Source of the DNA: Cyclotella cryptica
Lineage: Eukaryota > Bacillariophyta > Thalassiosirophyceae > Thalassiosirales > Thalassiosiraceae
DNA length: 64,000 bases
Direction: 5' to 3'
Assembly: GCA_013187285.1 (NCBI GenBank)
Contig: JABMIG010000167.1
Location: forward strand, 89,501-153,500
Shown piece by piece: positions 53,891-64,000 of this stretch. Every line of letters begins with the position of its first letter. Position 1 is the first letter of the stretch. The position numbers were made by a program, and so were the translations under genes. The notes under the pieces were generated by a model. The model did not search any database. It was not told the DNA's origin and saw nothing but the letters and a program-made list of their open reading frames with translations.

Positions 53891-56309
53891 ATGCCCAGAA
53901 GTCAAAGCCGTCCAGGGGGTGGCGGGCACATAAACCTGCACGACCGCGGAACTGGTGATACTACCCCCACAGTTGCTGGGACAGGAATCTCCGCACAGCA
54001 AGCATCATCAATCTTCACCACCACAGCTCAAGGACCAAGTAAAAAACTAAGAACTGAGCACAGATCACGGATCCGTTGCTTCATAAAGTTCCTGTTCAAG
54101 CAGTGTCCCACAATCTATGAGGAATGCACCATCCTCGTGTCCCAAGAACTTCGGGTAGAACCCACGAATTACTACACAGAGAAGGACATCAGGGACCTTG
54201 TCTACTCTGGCCTCAACCCACAATACTTCCTTGCCTTTCTATCTGAGATGTGCATCAAGGACAATGAGAAGCACTCTTCTGTTACAAACATCTCCAAGTT
54301 CTACAATGCCTTGAAGTTCGGGTCAAATATAAGCAAGAGATTGCTATCTGTCACTTTTATGCTGAAGTCGACAAGTTTATTGCATGCTACAAGAGAGAGC
54401 ATGCATCTGCCAAGAAGAACGGACAAGCAGATGAAGTGGAGGCTGATGCCATCAGCAGCACTCTTTTCAAGCTGTTGATGACCTGGGAAATAGAAGAAGG
54501 TATCATTTGTGTGTGGTGCTCCTCCATGCTCATGTGGCATCTAATGGCCCGTAGCATCAATGTTGACTGTTGGTCTTTGCATAACTTGAAGAGACGCATA
54601 TCTGATTCTATTTTCTTCAATATGACGTGACAAAAATGGACAAGACAGGTGAATTCATGCAGGAGAAGAATGTATATTCCAACCCCTTGAAGGGGCAGGA
54701 ACATTTGTGTGCTTTCACTGCTGTGGGTTGTTACTTATCCATTTATTCTGAACAATTCAAGGGCGCAGAGATGTTCTTTGTCCATCTGGGCTCACAGCTT
54801 TGCACTGTAGCACAGTCTTTTTCATTGCAAATAGGAGAGATTGCAAAGAGGTACTTCAAGACAGTCAGGAACTACGTCCCTCTTTCTCACTCTAACGTCC
54901 ACGGTCTCAGGAAGGGTACGGCACTCATGTTGCCTCTGCTACAACCTGCCCTCCTCTTTTTACTTCGATTGCATGCAGAGGAGAGTGGAGCATGAGTAAG
55001 ATATTAGATGTGTATTTCCAATTTTCTGCAGGGGGGACTATTACTTGGGCCAGCTCTTGAGTCTGAAAGACCCCAACAGTGTGGTGTGGAGTTTGCATTG
55101 CCTTATGGCATTGGACAGATATGGATGCACCTGTTGTGTTGGAAGATATTGAATTGACTTTTGGTGAAGTATTTTTCTTTCAAGGTGAGACAGAACACGA
55201 TCCAATGGGTGCATTGTCTATACTGCTTGCATCAATGTGCCATCACTCGCCCTGGACTTTGGGTGTCTGCCACAAGCACCCAGGTCACCCTTTTAGCAAG
55301 ATTTCTCTCCTAAGCAGTCCTCTTCTTCAAGAATTGATACGAGAGCACTTGACAATGGAGTTGAATGAGCATGTTCCCATTGTAACAGAAATTTCACCGC
55401 ATGTTGAGCAATTGTGCCAACTTGATGAACTCAAGAATAACTGCATTGAAATCAATGTAGCAGTGAACTCTTTCAATGATACTCTTGAGGAGTCAGTTTG
55501 GAAGGCAATTGACAACAAGGTGAAGGAGAGTGGAGGAATAAATGCTGCAATATTGGATGAACGAATCAGAGAGTTAGAGGATACCTAGTTGGTTCACTTA
55601 GATTTGCTATCAATGGGTGCACAAGATGTACCTGAACCACATGTTACTGTGGAGAATGTTGAGGCATCTCGGGTTCCTATTGTGCCAAAGGTACATGTTT
55701 TTTACAAAGGGAAGTATTGGTATGTCCCTGAGAACTTTGAACTGCCAAAGGAAACAAGGAGATTGAATGGGTGACAAATGTGGTTGTGTGGGCAAGTTGC
55801 TGTGAGTAACATGTGACTTATAAGTGAGACCGTTCCGCTTGTTGACAGGGAAAGACGTGAACAAGAAGCCCATTGAGCTAGACTTAACTACAAAGTAGAG
55901 GCCAATCTTCAGGATGATGGAGCAGTGTCCTTTGTTTGAAATACCACAAAATGTGGATGAAAGTTTTGTTCAATCTTATTTTTACAGGCAACAGAGTTTC
56001 TGAAGTCAAGAGCAGGCTAAGGGTTCTGTCTACATGGTTGGTTGGTACGTGGAGTCAAATGATACAACAAGGCATGATCAAGAAGCATGGTACTATGACA
56101 GACAAGGCTGCTCTTCCTGATGCAACGGCATGAAATCAGTCTCATAAGGAGAAGAGGATCTTTGTTTTGCATGGGGATACTAGGGCAGATGGTCGTGTGT
56201 GGAGACAGAACAAGACACAGAGGAGGCTGGCAATTGATCAAAGGAGAGAGGCAATGGCAGGTGCTTTTGGAGATGCATTTGGAGAAGTTTTACCTGGTTG
56301 ACTGTTTGT
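53891..56309 (+). pseudogene. Crypton-like tyrosine recombinase transposon gene, broken
   Basis: Beginning at ATG 53891, an N-terminal region (KKLRTEHRSRIRCFIKFL and after) leads into a recombinase core. It shows MLMWHLMARSINV (the first catalytic Arg region, near 54540), then EKNVYSNPLKGQEHLCAF (near 54665) and SHSNVHGLRKGTALML (54885-54935), the HxxR motif of tyrosine recombinases. GDYYLGQLLSLKDPNS (near 55035) follows where Cryptons have their catalytic Tyr. A C-terminal helical region (VEQLCQLDELKNN, IRELEDT) and a WYVPENFELPKE domain near 55720 are followed by KRIFVLHGDTRADGR near 56150. The frame changes several times (around 54370, 54620, 55000 and 55590) and stops occur, so it is a pseudogene or, less likely, has unrecognised introns. 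There is no reverse transcriptase, which argues for Crypton rather than DIRS. The residue order R...HxxR...Y and sequence style fit Cryptons. Confidence 0.65.
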
Positions 56310-57912
56310 TATTGTTGTACTGAGTGTGGTTTTTACACCCGCTGCATAAAGGACTTGCATACTTGAATCAACACTTTACTATTATATGTATATCATATAC
56401 ATATAAAGGTATTTTTATCCTACAAGGTTTGTAGGACATACACATGTGTATTTAGAAGGGATGACTGCTGTAATGCATTTTTTGGTCCACATGTCCAAAA
56501 GATTTTTTGCAGCGATAGGTAGAAGAAAAATCATTGAAACAGAGGATGTACTGGCTCGAAATATAAGGTGGTGTGTCAACAATTGGTTAGTGGGCATGTG
56601 ATAGCGTGTCTAGAGCATGCAAAGGCGCCCATTTTAGAAATAAAATAAAATTTTAAGGTAAGCAAAGATCAAAACATCATGACTACCCATGTACGTGAAA
56701 CATAAAAATTAATTATCTTCATATGATTATAAGTCCCGAAAAACATCAAAAGATACATATTCTGCTCTGGACGAAGTTAGTTTACCCTCCATGTTAAATT
56801 TTATATGTATCTTTCTTTTTACTGTTTAGGGCAATTCTTCTCTATTTTTGGCTGTATGCAACAAAACTGGTAAGTTCATGTGTGGGGTTTATGTGTTACT
56901 ATGTGTGTAGTGTATTTACTCGACAAATGGCATATCTCAAAAACCGGAACAAGTTATGTGGAGCCACACACATACGCATATGGGTTAAGAGGAGTACAAT
57001 TGATTAGTGTTTGTGCTTGGTTTACATATGGGAGATTTACTAAGCCAAAAACAGGAATGTCAAAAAATGGGTAGAAGGATCTCATAATCCGATGGGACCT
57101 ATAATCCATTTTTTACGGTAGTTATGCCATGGTAGATCGTTGAAGTTGATTTGATGGCAAAAGGTGAAATACTGTTTCACTGTAGGCAATAGAGGAGAAG
57201 GAGAAAATTTGCTCCGTTTCCAATACAAATGATTTTCAAAAATCTTGATTCTGAAAAAAATTCTTGAAATCCAGGGTTTAGGCCCACCCTTGCCATCAAT
57301 GCTAATGTCAATGAACATTCCCTCAATTTGGTCTTCAACCAATCTATGCAACATACTGTCCTTTCATGTAAAGGTAGACCGCAACACACACAGATTTGAA
57401 TTATTTCCCCAGAGGAAGTAGTACCAAAAACACTAAAAAAATGTACACTAAAAATGTTCTTGGATGTGTTTGCTTTGATATTCCCTCAGTCAGGATGATT
57501 GGGTGGATATGTGGGTGGTCTCAAGATATTCATCTTAGGAAAATTTCTGATGCTTTTGTTCATAAGAATGATTTTTTTTGCAAAAATCCATTCCAAACCC
57601 ACTTTTTGGCAAATGTGGTGGAGATTATGGCCCATTTAGTGTTGAAAATTATGGCATGATCATCCAAATTTTGGCACAATGTTCCAGAGTTTGTTGCCAT
57701 GATAAGTTTCAAATTACTTTTGTTACAGTACCGACCAAAACACAGCAATGAGTAATTACTGCAGTAATTTTAGAAAGGTCATAGAAAATGGCCCCAAAAG
57801 ACCGAGGTCGTGTGAAGTCCCATACTGATTGCATAGGCTTAGACATTACTGCCCATCTTCACAGTAACAGTAACACAGTAATTACAGTAATTTTCTGTAA
57901 CTGTTAGGTATC
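56310..57912. other. AT-rich, no supported gene
   Basis: Short open stretches only (56880-57074, 57396-57659). GGATCTCATAATCC near 57076 resembles the right terminus of the pogo-like element. 57870-57905 has CAGTAACAGTAACACAGTAA-like short repeats. Confidence 0.4.
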
Positions 57913-58010
57913 TCACTGCAAACTAAAAACAATGGTAACCTTCCTGTACACTCTCAAAATGTCAGAGAGGCAGGTTACTGGAAGTTTCAAGAGTGTACGG
58001 GGGGCTAACC
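57913..58010 (+). repeat. Isolated terminus of the CACTG element family
   Basis: CACTGCAAACTAAAAACAAT followed by GGTAACCTTCCTGTACACTC and GAGTGTACGGGGGG matches the left terminus of the two larger family members, but it has no clear right partner of its own. It is either a truncated copy or a duplicate end lying just upstream of copy 2. Confidence 0.6.
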
Positions 58011-58055
58011 CTAACAATTGCATGAAATACAAGTGAGGATGTTGGTATCTTTTTA

Positions 58056-60330
58056 CACTGCAAATGAAAAAACCGGTATCCTTCCCGTACACTCTCAAAA
58101 TGCCAGAGTGTACAGGGAGGTTACCAGAAGTGTCAAGAGTGTACGGGTGGGTTACCAGTTTTTTATACATGGTTTAAGCCACAGTTACATTTATCATACT
58201 AAGCTTTGAAGCAAAAAAATCTTCCATGACAGACATTTTGCGAATCACGAGTTCCCAACAGGACTATCACCTGTTGGGTCTAGTTTTGGTGTCCATTCTA
58301 AGCTTGGTTTGACAAAGGCCAAGAAGCTGCCTTTTTTAGTACCCCTACGTACCAAATAAAAAATTCCTGAGTAAGGATAATCCTAAACTCCCAAGTGAGG
58401 AGGAATCCTTACAAGGACAAAAATCCAGAACTTTGGATCTTTGGTACAACAAGACAATACCCATTATGAGAAGGGCACAAGCATACCAGGAGTGTGTAGA
58501 AGCTACACAAAATGCATTGTCTCATTTGGGGATGAAAGGGATTGCATTGTCCTTCCATCCTCATGTGTTCATCTTAATCAATAAAAAATGAGACAAATTA
58601 CTCAACATCAACAAGTGTAACCCAATCACATGGGTGTGGCAGACTTCTGTGGGAGGTATAGTTCATGCGTATTGACCTTCCACACGGAAGGGGGGGATCC
58701 AAAATTATAAACAGAAATTGTGAAAATACCTCATAAAATTGAATTGGGTTCAGGTAACACAGTAAAAGTGACAATCATCTTTAAGATATTTTAACATTTT
58801 TTGGTTAGTATTGCACCTAGAAATGAATGGATATCCGGTTAGTATTGCACCTAGGAATGAGATACCATTCAGGTCAAGTTTAGAAACCAAAAGCAAAATC
58901 TAGCCTCAATGTTAGATACAGAACAGATCACAACAGATTATCAAAATAGATGGTAGAATTATTTTAGATACAGAGAAGAGGATTTAGAAATAAACCACCA
59001 AGCCAGAAAAGAGGTAACAATTTAACGTAAAAGTCGAAATAAAACTTAAAAATCTAATTTCATCTGTCATAACTAAAACAAATTTTTGCATTATATAGTC
59101 AGGTATGTTTACTAGAAGAATTAGATGTAACCATATGTAATCTTTGTAAGAAAGTCAAGATCTTTATCTGTTTGCCTGAAATATTATTACACTTATCAAT
59201 GCATGAACAAATAAATTAGGGATCGGTTTTCTTTTGGAGAACAAGGTTAATATCCCCTTCCCTATTTTATGCTGTTCCAGCATTAATTGGATAAGATTTT
59301 TTTGGCAATCAAGTTTCACTTCACTATTATTCAAGGCATCTTAAAAACTTGTCCCTGTGTAGCCAACTACAATTGGCAGTGGCAAGTATATTTTGAAGGT
59401 GAATTCTTGTGAACTTAATTGTTGTTACAATTGTTTTGACTACATCTAATTTTCAAATAAATATTTAGTTTCCTTCTACGTTAAAGACCAAAACTCAGCC
59501 CTCAGACTGAGTTTGGCCTCCAATTCACATTGCTGCCTGCAAGTGTAAGTGGGTATCTTTGTGTTTTTAACTATCTTTCATTTGAATTCCAATTAACTTC
59601 ATTTTATTGTCATTACATTGCAGTAGTGTTGTTGGTGTGCATGTAAAAATCAAGTCTTAATGTTGTTGCAGATGGTCCACCATAGCGTTTTTAGTGTTGG
59701 GCTGAAATTTTGGTTCTATGTGGCATTAACGCTTCTTCTTTGGGATGAGGGTGTGGGCCTAGACAGGATTAGGATATAGTATGTGTAATTATACTAGTAG
59801 AGATAGCTTGCTCCTACTCCGCCCAATGTTACACTATACTGTAGTCTAACAGTACCTACAAGACCCAGTAACCCTCCGGTACACTCCGGTAACCCTCCTG
59901 TACACCTCTGGTTACCCTCCAATACACTCCTATAACCCTCCGGTACACTTCTGGTTATCCCCCTGTACACTTCCCGTAACTCAACCATACACTTCCGGTA
60001 TGCCACCGGTTAATATTTCTTAGCTACTAAGGAGTGCAGTTATAGCCACTACTTAGATTGATATTGATTCTTTAACATACTGAGAAGTCCGTTTTCCTCT
60101 AAGAAATACCAATTCCCATGTTACATATAAATAATTGCAAACAGTCGTTTAGGTCTGGTTTTTCCGGTAATCCACCTGTACACTCTGGTAACACCCCTGA
60201 ACACTAGTGTACCGGAGTGTTTTAGAAGTGTACAGGGAGGTTACCGGAATACACCATTCTGAGGGGCTCCAGTAACCCTCCTGCACACTCGAGTGTACGG
60301 GCAGGTTACCAGTGTTTTCTGTTTGCAGTG
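58056..60330. mobile_element. Non-autonomous element with CACTG termini (copy 2)
   Basis: The left end CACTGCAAATGAAAAAACCG (58056) and the right end finishing TCTGTTTGCAGTG (60330) match copy 1 at 18410-21174. Matching internal blocks include GTTTAAGCCACAG and TAAGCTTTG near the left end, TGGTCC-rich sequence near 59680 and the GTGTACxGGxGGTTACC subterminal words (59870-60310). Only about 1.4 units of the 182-bp array remain (59350-59530, with ACTCAGCCCTCAGACTGAGT). No coding capacity. The target duplication is not clear. Confidence 0.7.
58310..58610 (+). repeat. Diverged direct repeat, unit 1 (partner near 61535)
   Basis: Shares GGCCAAGAA, CTCCCAAGTGAGGAGG, ATCCTTACAA, GAAGGC/GAAGGGC, CATACC and GATGAAAGGGATT in the same order as 61535-61810. 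It lies within copy 2 of the CACTG family. Confidence 0.6.
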
Positions 60331-61534
60331 ACATTTTTGCTAATTATTTGTAGTAACAATAGAATGATAATTCTTTATATAACATATGTCCTAAAAGTAT
60401 GAATGGTGGAACCTTGACTCAAGAAACCTCAGATGACATCACATATCTTCTCTGTCACATTGTACATGTGCCTTCAAACTCTACTGCAGCCATCTTGCGC
60501 AATGATTACCCATGGAGCCAAATTTGATGTCCTGAGATGTTTGCATGATATTGGTCAAGATCTGTTGCATAGTAGTATATATGGTAAAGTATATTCTCTT
60601 ACAACTATGTTTAGGGTAAATTAGTAATATATATTCTCTATCACTACTAAAATTCATTTTACTGGCAACCTACATTCCACATTACATGTAAATATGTAGC
60701 ACATCATGGTGTGACCATGCATAAAGTTTGTAAAGTCATTGCGCATTCTGGTCATGTACATTCTATGTGCCAACATAACATACATGTCAGGAAATAGAGA
60801 TATGAACAAAATATTAGGAGTGATAATGAAGCACATATATTTTAAGCATTCATCCTCCATTATTACAAATCACAGTGAATGCAACAGTGATGTGTAGAGT
60901 TCAAAGAGAAGTGAAGCTGGAGCATATAACAAAATTGGAGTGACAATGGAGAGTATACATTATGTATCAAAATCATGGATAATATATGTGTTGATGTACC
61001 ACTCATCATGGAAACTCTGTTGCAACTTTGGCTGCAAATAGTAGCACCCCCTTTTTTAAAACAGCAGAACATATTTATCCCAGTATGTCTTAGTGACATT
61101 CAATGATCCAAGCGCACCTTGTAGTTTGTAAACTTCTTCACGGAGGGATTTCATATCACTCAGTAGGCTTATTGAGGTAGATAGGTGAAAGCTCAAGCCA
61201 ATTGTGGCCCTCTAACAAACAAGATGGCTACTCTTGCCATGTCGTCTCCTCCACCTGGCAATAGTCAATGAATGCACCAAACGAGAGTCTGCATCAGAGA
61301 ATTTTCAGCACAGATAGGAATTTCATCAGCGGAATGACGGACTTACAAACTGTTCTGTCAGTGTTGTCTTAAGGTGCCATCATGACAATCAAGCTTGCCA
61401 TCAAACAAGAATGTTTAATCCTGAAGTTCATTCAAAAATATTATCAAAATCAGCATATCACATTTGCAATGAAGCTTCTTGTCCTTAGTGGAGCTGGGGT
61501 TCTTTATTTCTCCTAAGACCTCTTGCAACCAGTT
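60331..61534. other. AT-rich, no supported gene
   Basis: Short open stretches only, with no recognisable motifs. Confidence 0.4.
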
Positions 61535-61810
61535 GACATAGGCCAAGAATCTGCCTCAATTAGCAACCATAGGTACCAAATAAAACACCCCCAAGTAATT
61601 ATTCATCCTAAGCTCCCAAGTGAGGAGGGATCCTTACAATGACAAAGATCCAGATCTTTGGGTCTATGCAAAAGGAGAACACTTGTGTAGAGAACATCCT
61701 CAAGAGAAGGCTATAAACATACCGGGACTTTGTAGGACCTACAGAAAATCCATTTGTTTCGTTTTAGGATGAAAGGGATTACATTGCCCCTCCATCTCCA
61801 TGATTTCATT
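61535..61810 (+). repeat. Diverged direct repeat, unit 2 (partner at 58310)
   Basis: Partner of 58310-58610: GGCCAAGAATCTGCC, CCCAAGTGAGGAGGGATCC and AGGATGAAAGGGATTACATT. Its presence outside the CACTG element suggests an independent dispersed repeat. Confidence 0.6.
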
Positions 61811-63050
61811 GGAAAAAGTAAACCAATAGCTCACAGATTATCAACACCAAAAGTTATCCCCATTATACCCGCAAAAATGTTATTTAATATATTCACCTCC
61901 AAACAGCTTAGGTCACCAATAGGATCAACATTGGATGTTTATATGGCCTCAAAAACTATATCACCAAGATCATTGTCAGGGAAATGTTCTACAAGACATA
62001 CTACTTTAAACTTTGGTGATAAAAATTGCCAGGCAGAGTCATCGGGTGTGATTATTTGATTATTAGTGTCGTCACCAGGTCACTTGGGTTTCCAAAAGGT
62101 AGTGCCAATCGTCACAAGGTTGCCACAAGGTAGTAACCGTCATCACTTGGATCATCACAAGGCCTGCACCATGTCATCACCTAGGATCATTGGTCATCCT
62201 TATTATCGTCAGGTTGTCCATCATAAGACAGGCAGAGACAGAACACAGGTGGGAGGTTTCAATTCATTTCAGGAGTCACAAGGCATGCTAAGAAGGGACA
62301 ACCTGCAATGAGACTTCTCTAACTATTTGAGAGTTGTTGGTAAAAGTAGCAAGCTCCACTACAATAGGACACTACATATATAACTCTACTCTGAATATCA
62401 AAATCCTCATCAGTCGAAAGTTGACTGAGCTCCAATTATTGAAGTTATTAATATGAGTGACAACAATGATAAAAGTATCAGGTCATTGTGAAAGTTGAAT
62501 TCATATTATGTTTCAGCAAACAATACTAGATGGACAACAACGATGAATTCTCTTGAAATTTCGTGCATAGCTGAAGAAAACACAGAACAAAGAAAGAATG
62601 ATTCCCATGCAGTTTCACCTTTTGATCATGTGGCCCAGTTGGTGTATCATACCATTTTTTCTTGGTGTTCTAACGGCAAATGACATTTTCTTCTTCTTGG
62701 GCAATGAATTCTGGTGTGACAGGTGAAGAGCCAACAGACAGAAGAAGAACCAACGAACAAGAGCACCATCGCGTTGTTTACCTCACAGATATATTGACAG
62801 CCCGATTTGTTCATTATTTCCCACATCAAGTCTTCAAAAAGCCATTGTTGGGTATTTCTCTTGTACTGTGGTCAAATGAAGCAATTTGCCATGATGTGAA
62901 GCCAAATAACGCAATCCTTAAGTCATCCAAAGTCTAAGATGAGCAGCGGAGGGTCAAAAGTTCGATTCCTTGACATTTTTGCTTGTTTTACATCTTTTCC
63001 CCCAATACTTAGATCGTAATGCGCGCTTTGGCATGACTGCTGGACATTTG
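61811..63050. other. No supported gene
   Basis: 62060-62190 has a run of GTCATCAC/GTCACAAGG-like short direct repeats. The open stretch 62680-62937 (85 codons) has no recognisable motif. A GTCAA...TTGAC hairpin enclosing TTCGATT is near 62955. Nothing else is seen. Confidence 0.4.
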
Positions 63051-63052
63051 AG

Positions 63053-63590
63053 TCAAAAGATGGCGAATATATTTATATGGAGTTGTTTTAGGGTTGCAAT
63101 GATGTCGTGTTCTTTCCCCAACTGAGCAGTCTCGTCTTCACAATCACTCATCTCGCTCTCAAACTTGATTTGATCCAAATACAAGATGCCCGCAACAATG
63201 GAAAGAACATTGTCAATTTTTCCCTCGTCCCATCCGATAATTCTCACAGTGTTTCAAGGGGAGATTGGTTCTTTGCTATATGTATTCCCGCTCGACTCTT
63301 GCGTACTCGCTTGAATTATACAATTGAGAAACTTTCTGCCATTCCAACGGGAATGCGATACCTGTGACGCTGTTCGCCGTCGCTCCAGTGATAGTTCAAT
63401 TCTCCTGAGGGTGTGAGGCGAACGTACTTTTTCGAGAAGGTAGGCATCGACCTCGGCGCCTAGAATTTTTCAGTTGAAGACCAGATTGATGAACTTACTA
63501 CCAAAGCGGGATGAATTGTCAGTCGGAAGGACTGTCGGGAAAGACACATCTGCGGCAAAAAGTTTGCCTTGTGAGATCAATTTTCTCACT
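63053..63590 (-). pseudogene. Broken myosin motor-domain fragment
   Basis: On the minus strand, pieces of a myosin head appear in the expected order. First comes TDNSSRFGSKFINLVF (63530-63480), corresponding to the switch I motif NSSRFGKF. Then GAEVDAYLLEKVRS (63462-63420), the usual GAxxxxYLLEKSRV. In a shifted frame there is SGELNYHW (near 63400), where intact myosins have GERNFHIFYQL. Finally IIGWDEGKIDNVLSIVAGIL with YLDQIKF follows (63247-63160), the LGI-x3-E-x4-IF-x-ILAAILHLGNIxF block. Frame changes and a stop separate the pieces, and the P-loop and C-terminal motor are not recognised. The fragment is probably a pseudogene of a host myosin. A real gene with unrecognised introns is less likely because NYHW replaces NFHIFY. 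Confidence 0.65.
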
Positions 63591-64000
63591 TTGCATTCGT
63601 CATTTCGGAGAAGTCAACCGCAACAATGCAGCAACTTTCAAACGACGACAAGAACCCTCTTCGCTGAAGTAACCTGATCCAGAGTGTGCTAACAGACAAG
63701 TCAGAAACGTCTTCAACCAGACCAGTACACAAGGGTTGTTCGAACGTCTACGCGTCATGCCAAACTCAAGTAGTTATAGAGCGGCTAGCAGAATTTTGAA
63801 CCGATTGTTCATTTTGCTGTACTCATGCTAAACAGTATTGCTAGCCTTGTCTTCATTCGCGTGTAATGGAGTTGGGGTATCTATCAATTGGCATCGTTTT
63901 CCGCACTCTCTCAACTCAAGACGAAAGAAAAGTTGCACATTGAAAACCTTTCTTTTTGCCTTCTGTTGAACAAGGGTCCCATTCATTGCCAGTGAACACA
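63591..64000. other. Window end, no supported gene
   Basis: Upstream side of the myosin fragment. No P-loop-like GESGAGKT motif is seen in any frame by eye. Possibly decayed 5' part of the same gene. Confidence 0.4.

Noticed and set aside
62945-62975. GTCAA/TTGAC hairpin enclosing AGTTCGATTCC, like a tRNA 3' part
   Set aside because: T-stem pairing is poor and no cloverleaf can be drawn upstream.

Overview
The window looks like nuclear DNA of a diatom (a stramenopile alga). Evidence: short GT-AG introns (55-114 bp); a START-domain protein whose N-terminus reads as a signal peptide ending in an A|F junction (SCAFTSP), as in diatom plastid presequences; a heat-shock-factor DNA-binding domain of the kind expanded in diatoms; a RUS-family (DUF647) gene; and many transposable elements. 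Species cannot be fixed from sequence alone. All protein assignments were made by eye, without database searches.

Layout. 0.9-2.0 kb: two-exon, probably plastid-targeted START-domain gene (minus). 3.4-6.65 kb: unclassified DNA element with ~500-bp inverted repeats, clusters of palindromic CCCATGATTCATGGG-like words, one 367-aa ORF and an internal tandem repeat. 6.67-11.6 kb: piggyBac-like DNA transposon between TTAA sites. Its single long frame, cut by two stops, carries a DDE transposase with a SAP motif and a PD-(D/E)XK nuclease inserted before the last catalytic Asp; this is the most unusual object here. 11.8-18.4 kb: satellite-like repeats, a foldback element inside a cluster of GTCTATAGAC palindromes, and a decayed PIF/Harbinger-like transposase. 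18.4-21.2 kb: element with CACTG termini and an eight-unit, ~182-bp array whose units look like exon plus intron. A relative lies at 58.06-60.33 kb and a third terminus at 57.9 kb. 24.8-31.4 kb: young Ty3/gypsy LTR retrotransposon (minus) with nearly identical 502-bp LTRs and a 5-bp target duplication. 33.9-37.8 kb: decayed DDE remnant and a pogo/Tc1-like transposon.

38.9-48.3 kb is a compact host gene island: ankyrin-repeat protein (+), RUS/DUF647 protein (-, four exons), a 1,065-aa probably nuclear protein with a possible beta-propeller (+), and an HSF-type regulator (-). 48.9-53.5 kb: nested inverted-repeat elements and a GAAC decamer array. 53.9-56.3 kb: broken Crypton-like tyrosine-recombinase transposon. 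56-63 kb: AT-rich repeat debris. 63.05-63.6 kb: broken myosin motor-domain fragment (-).

The host genes show no operon-like or pathway relation to each other. The RUS and START proteins may both serve plastid or membrane functions. The rest of the window is mainly a record of transposon turnover.
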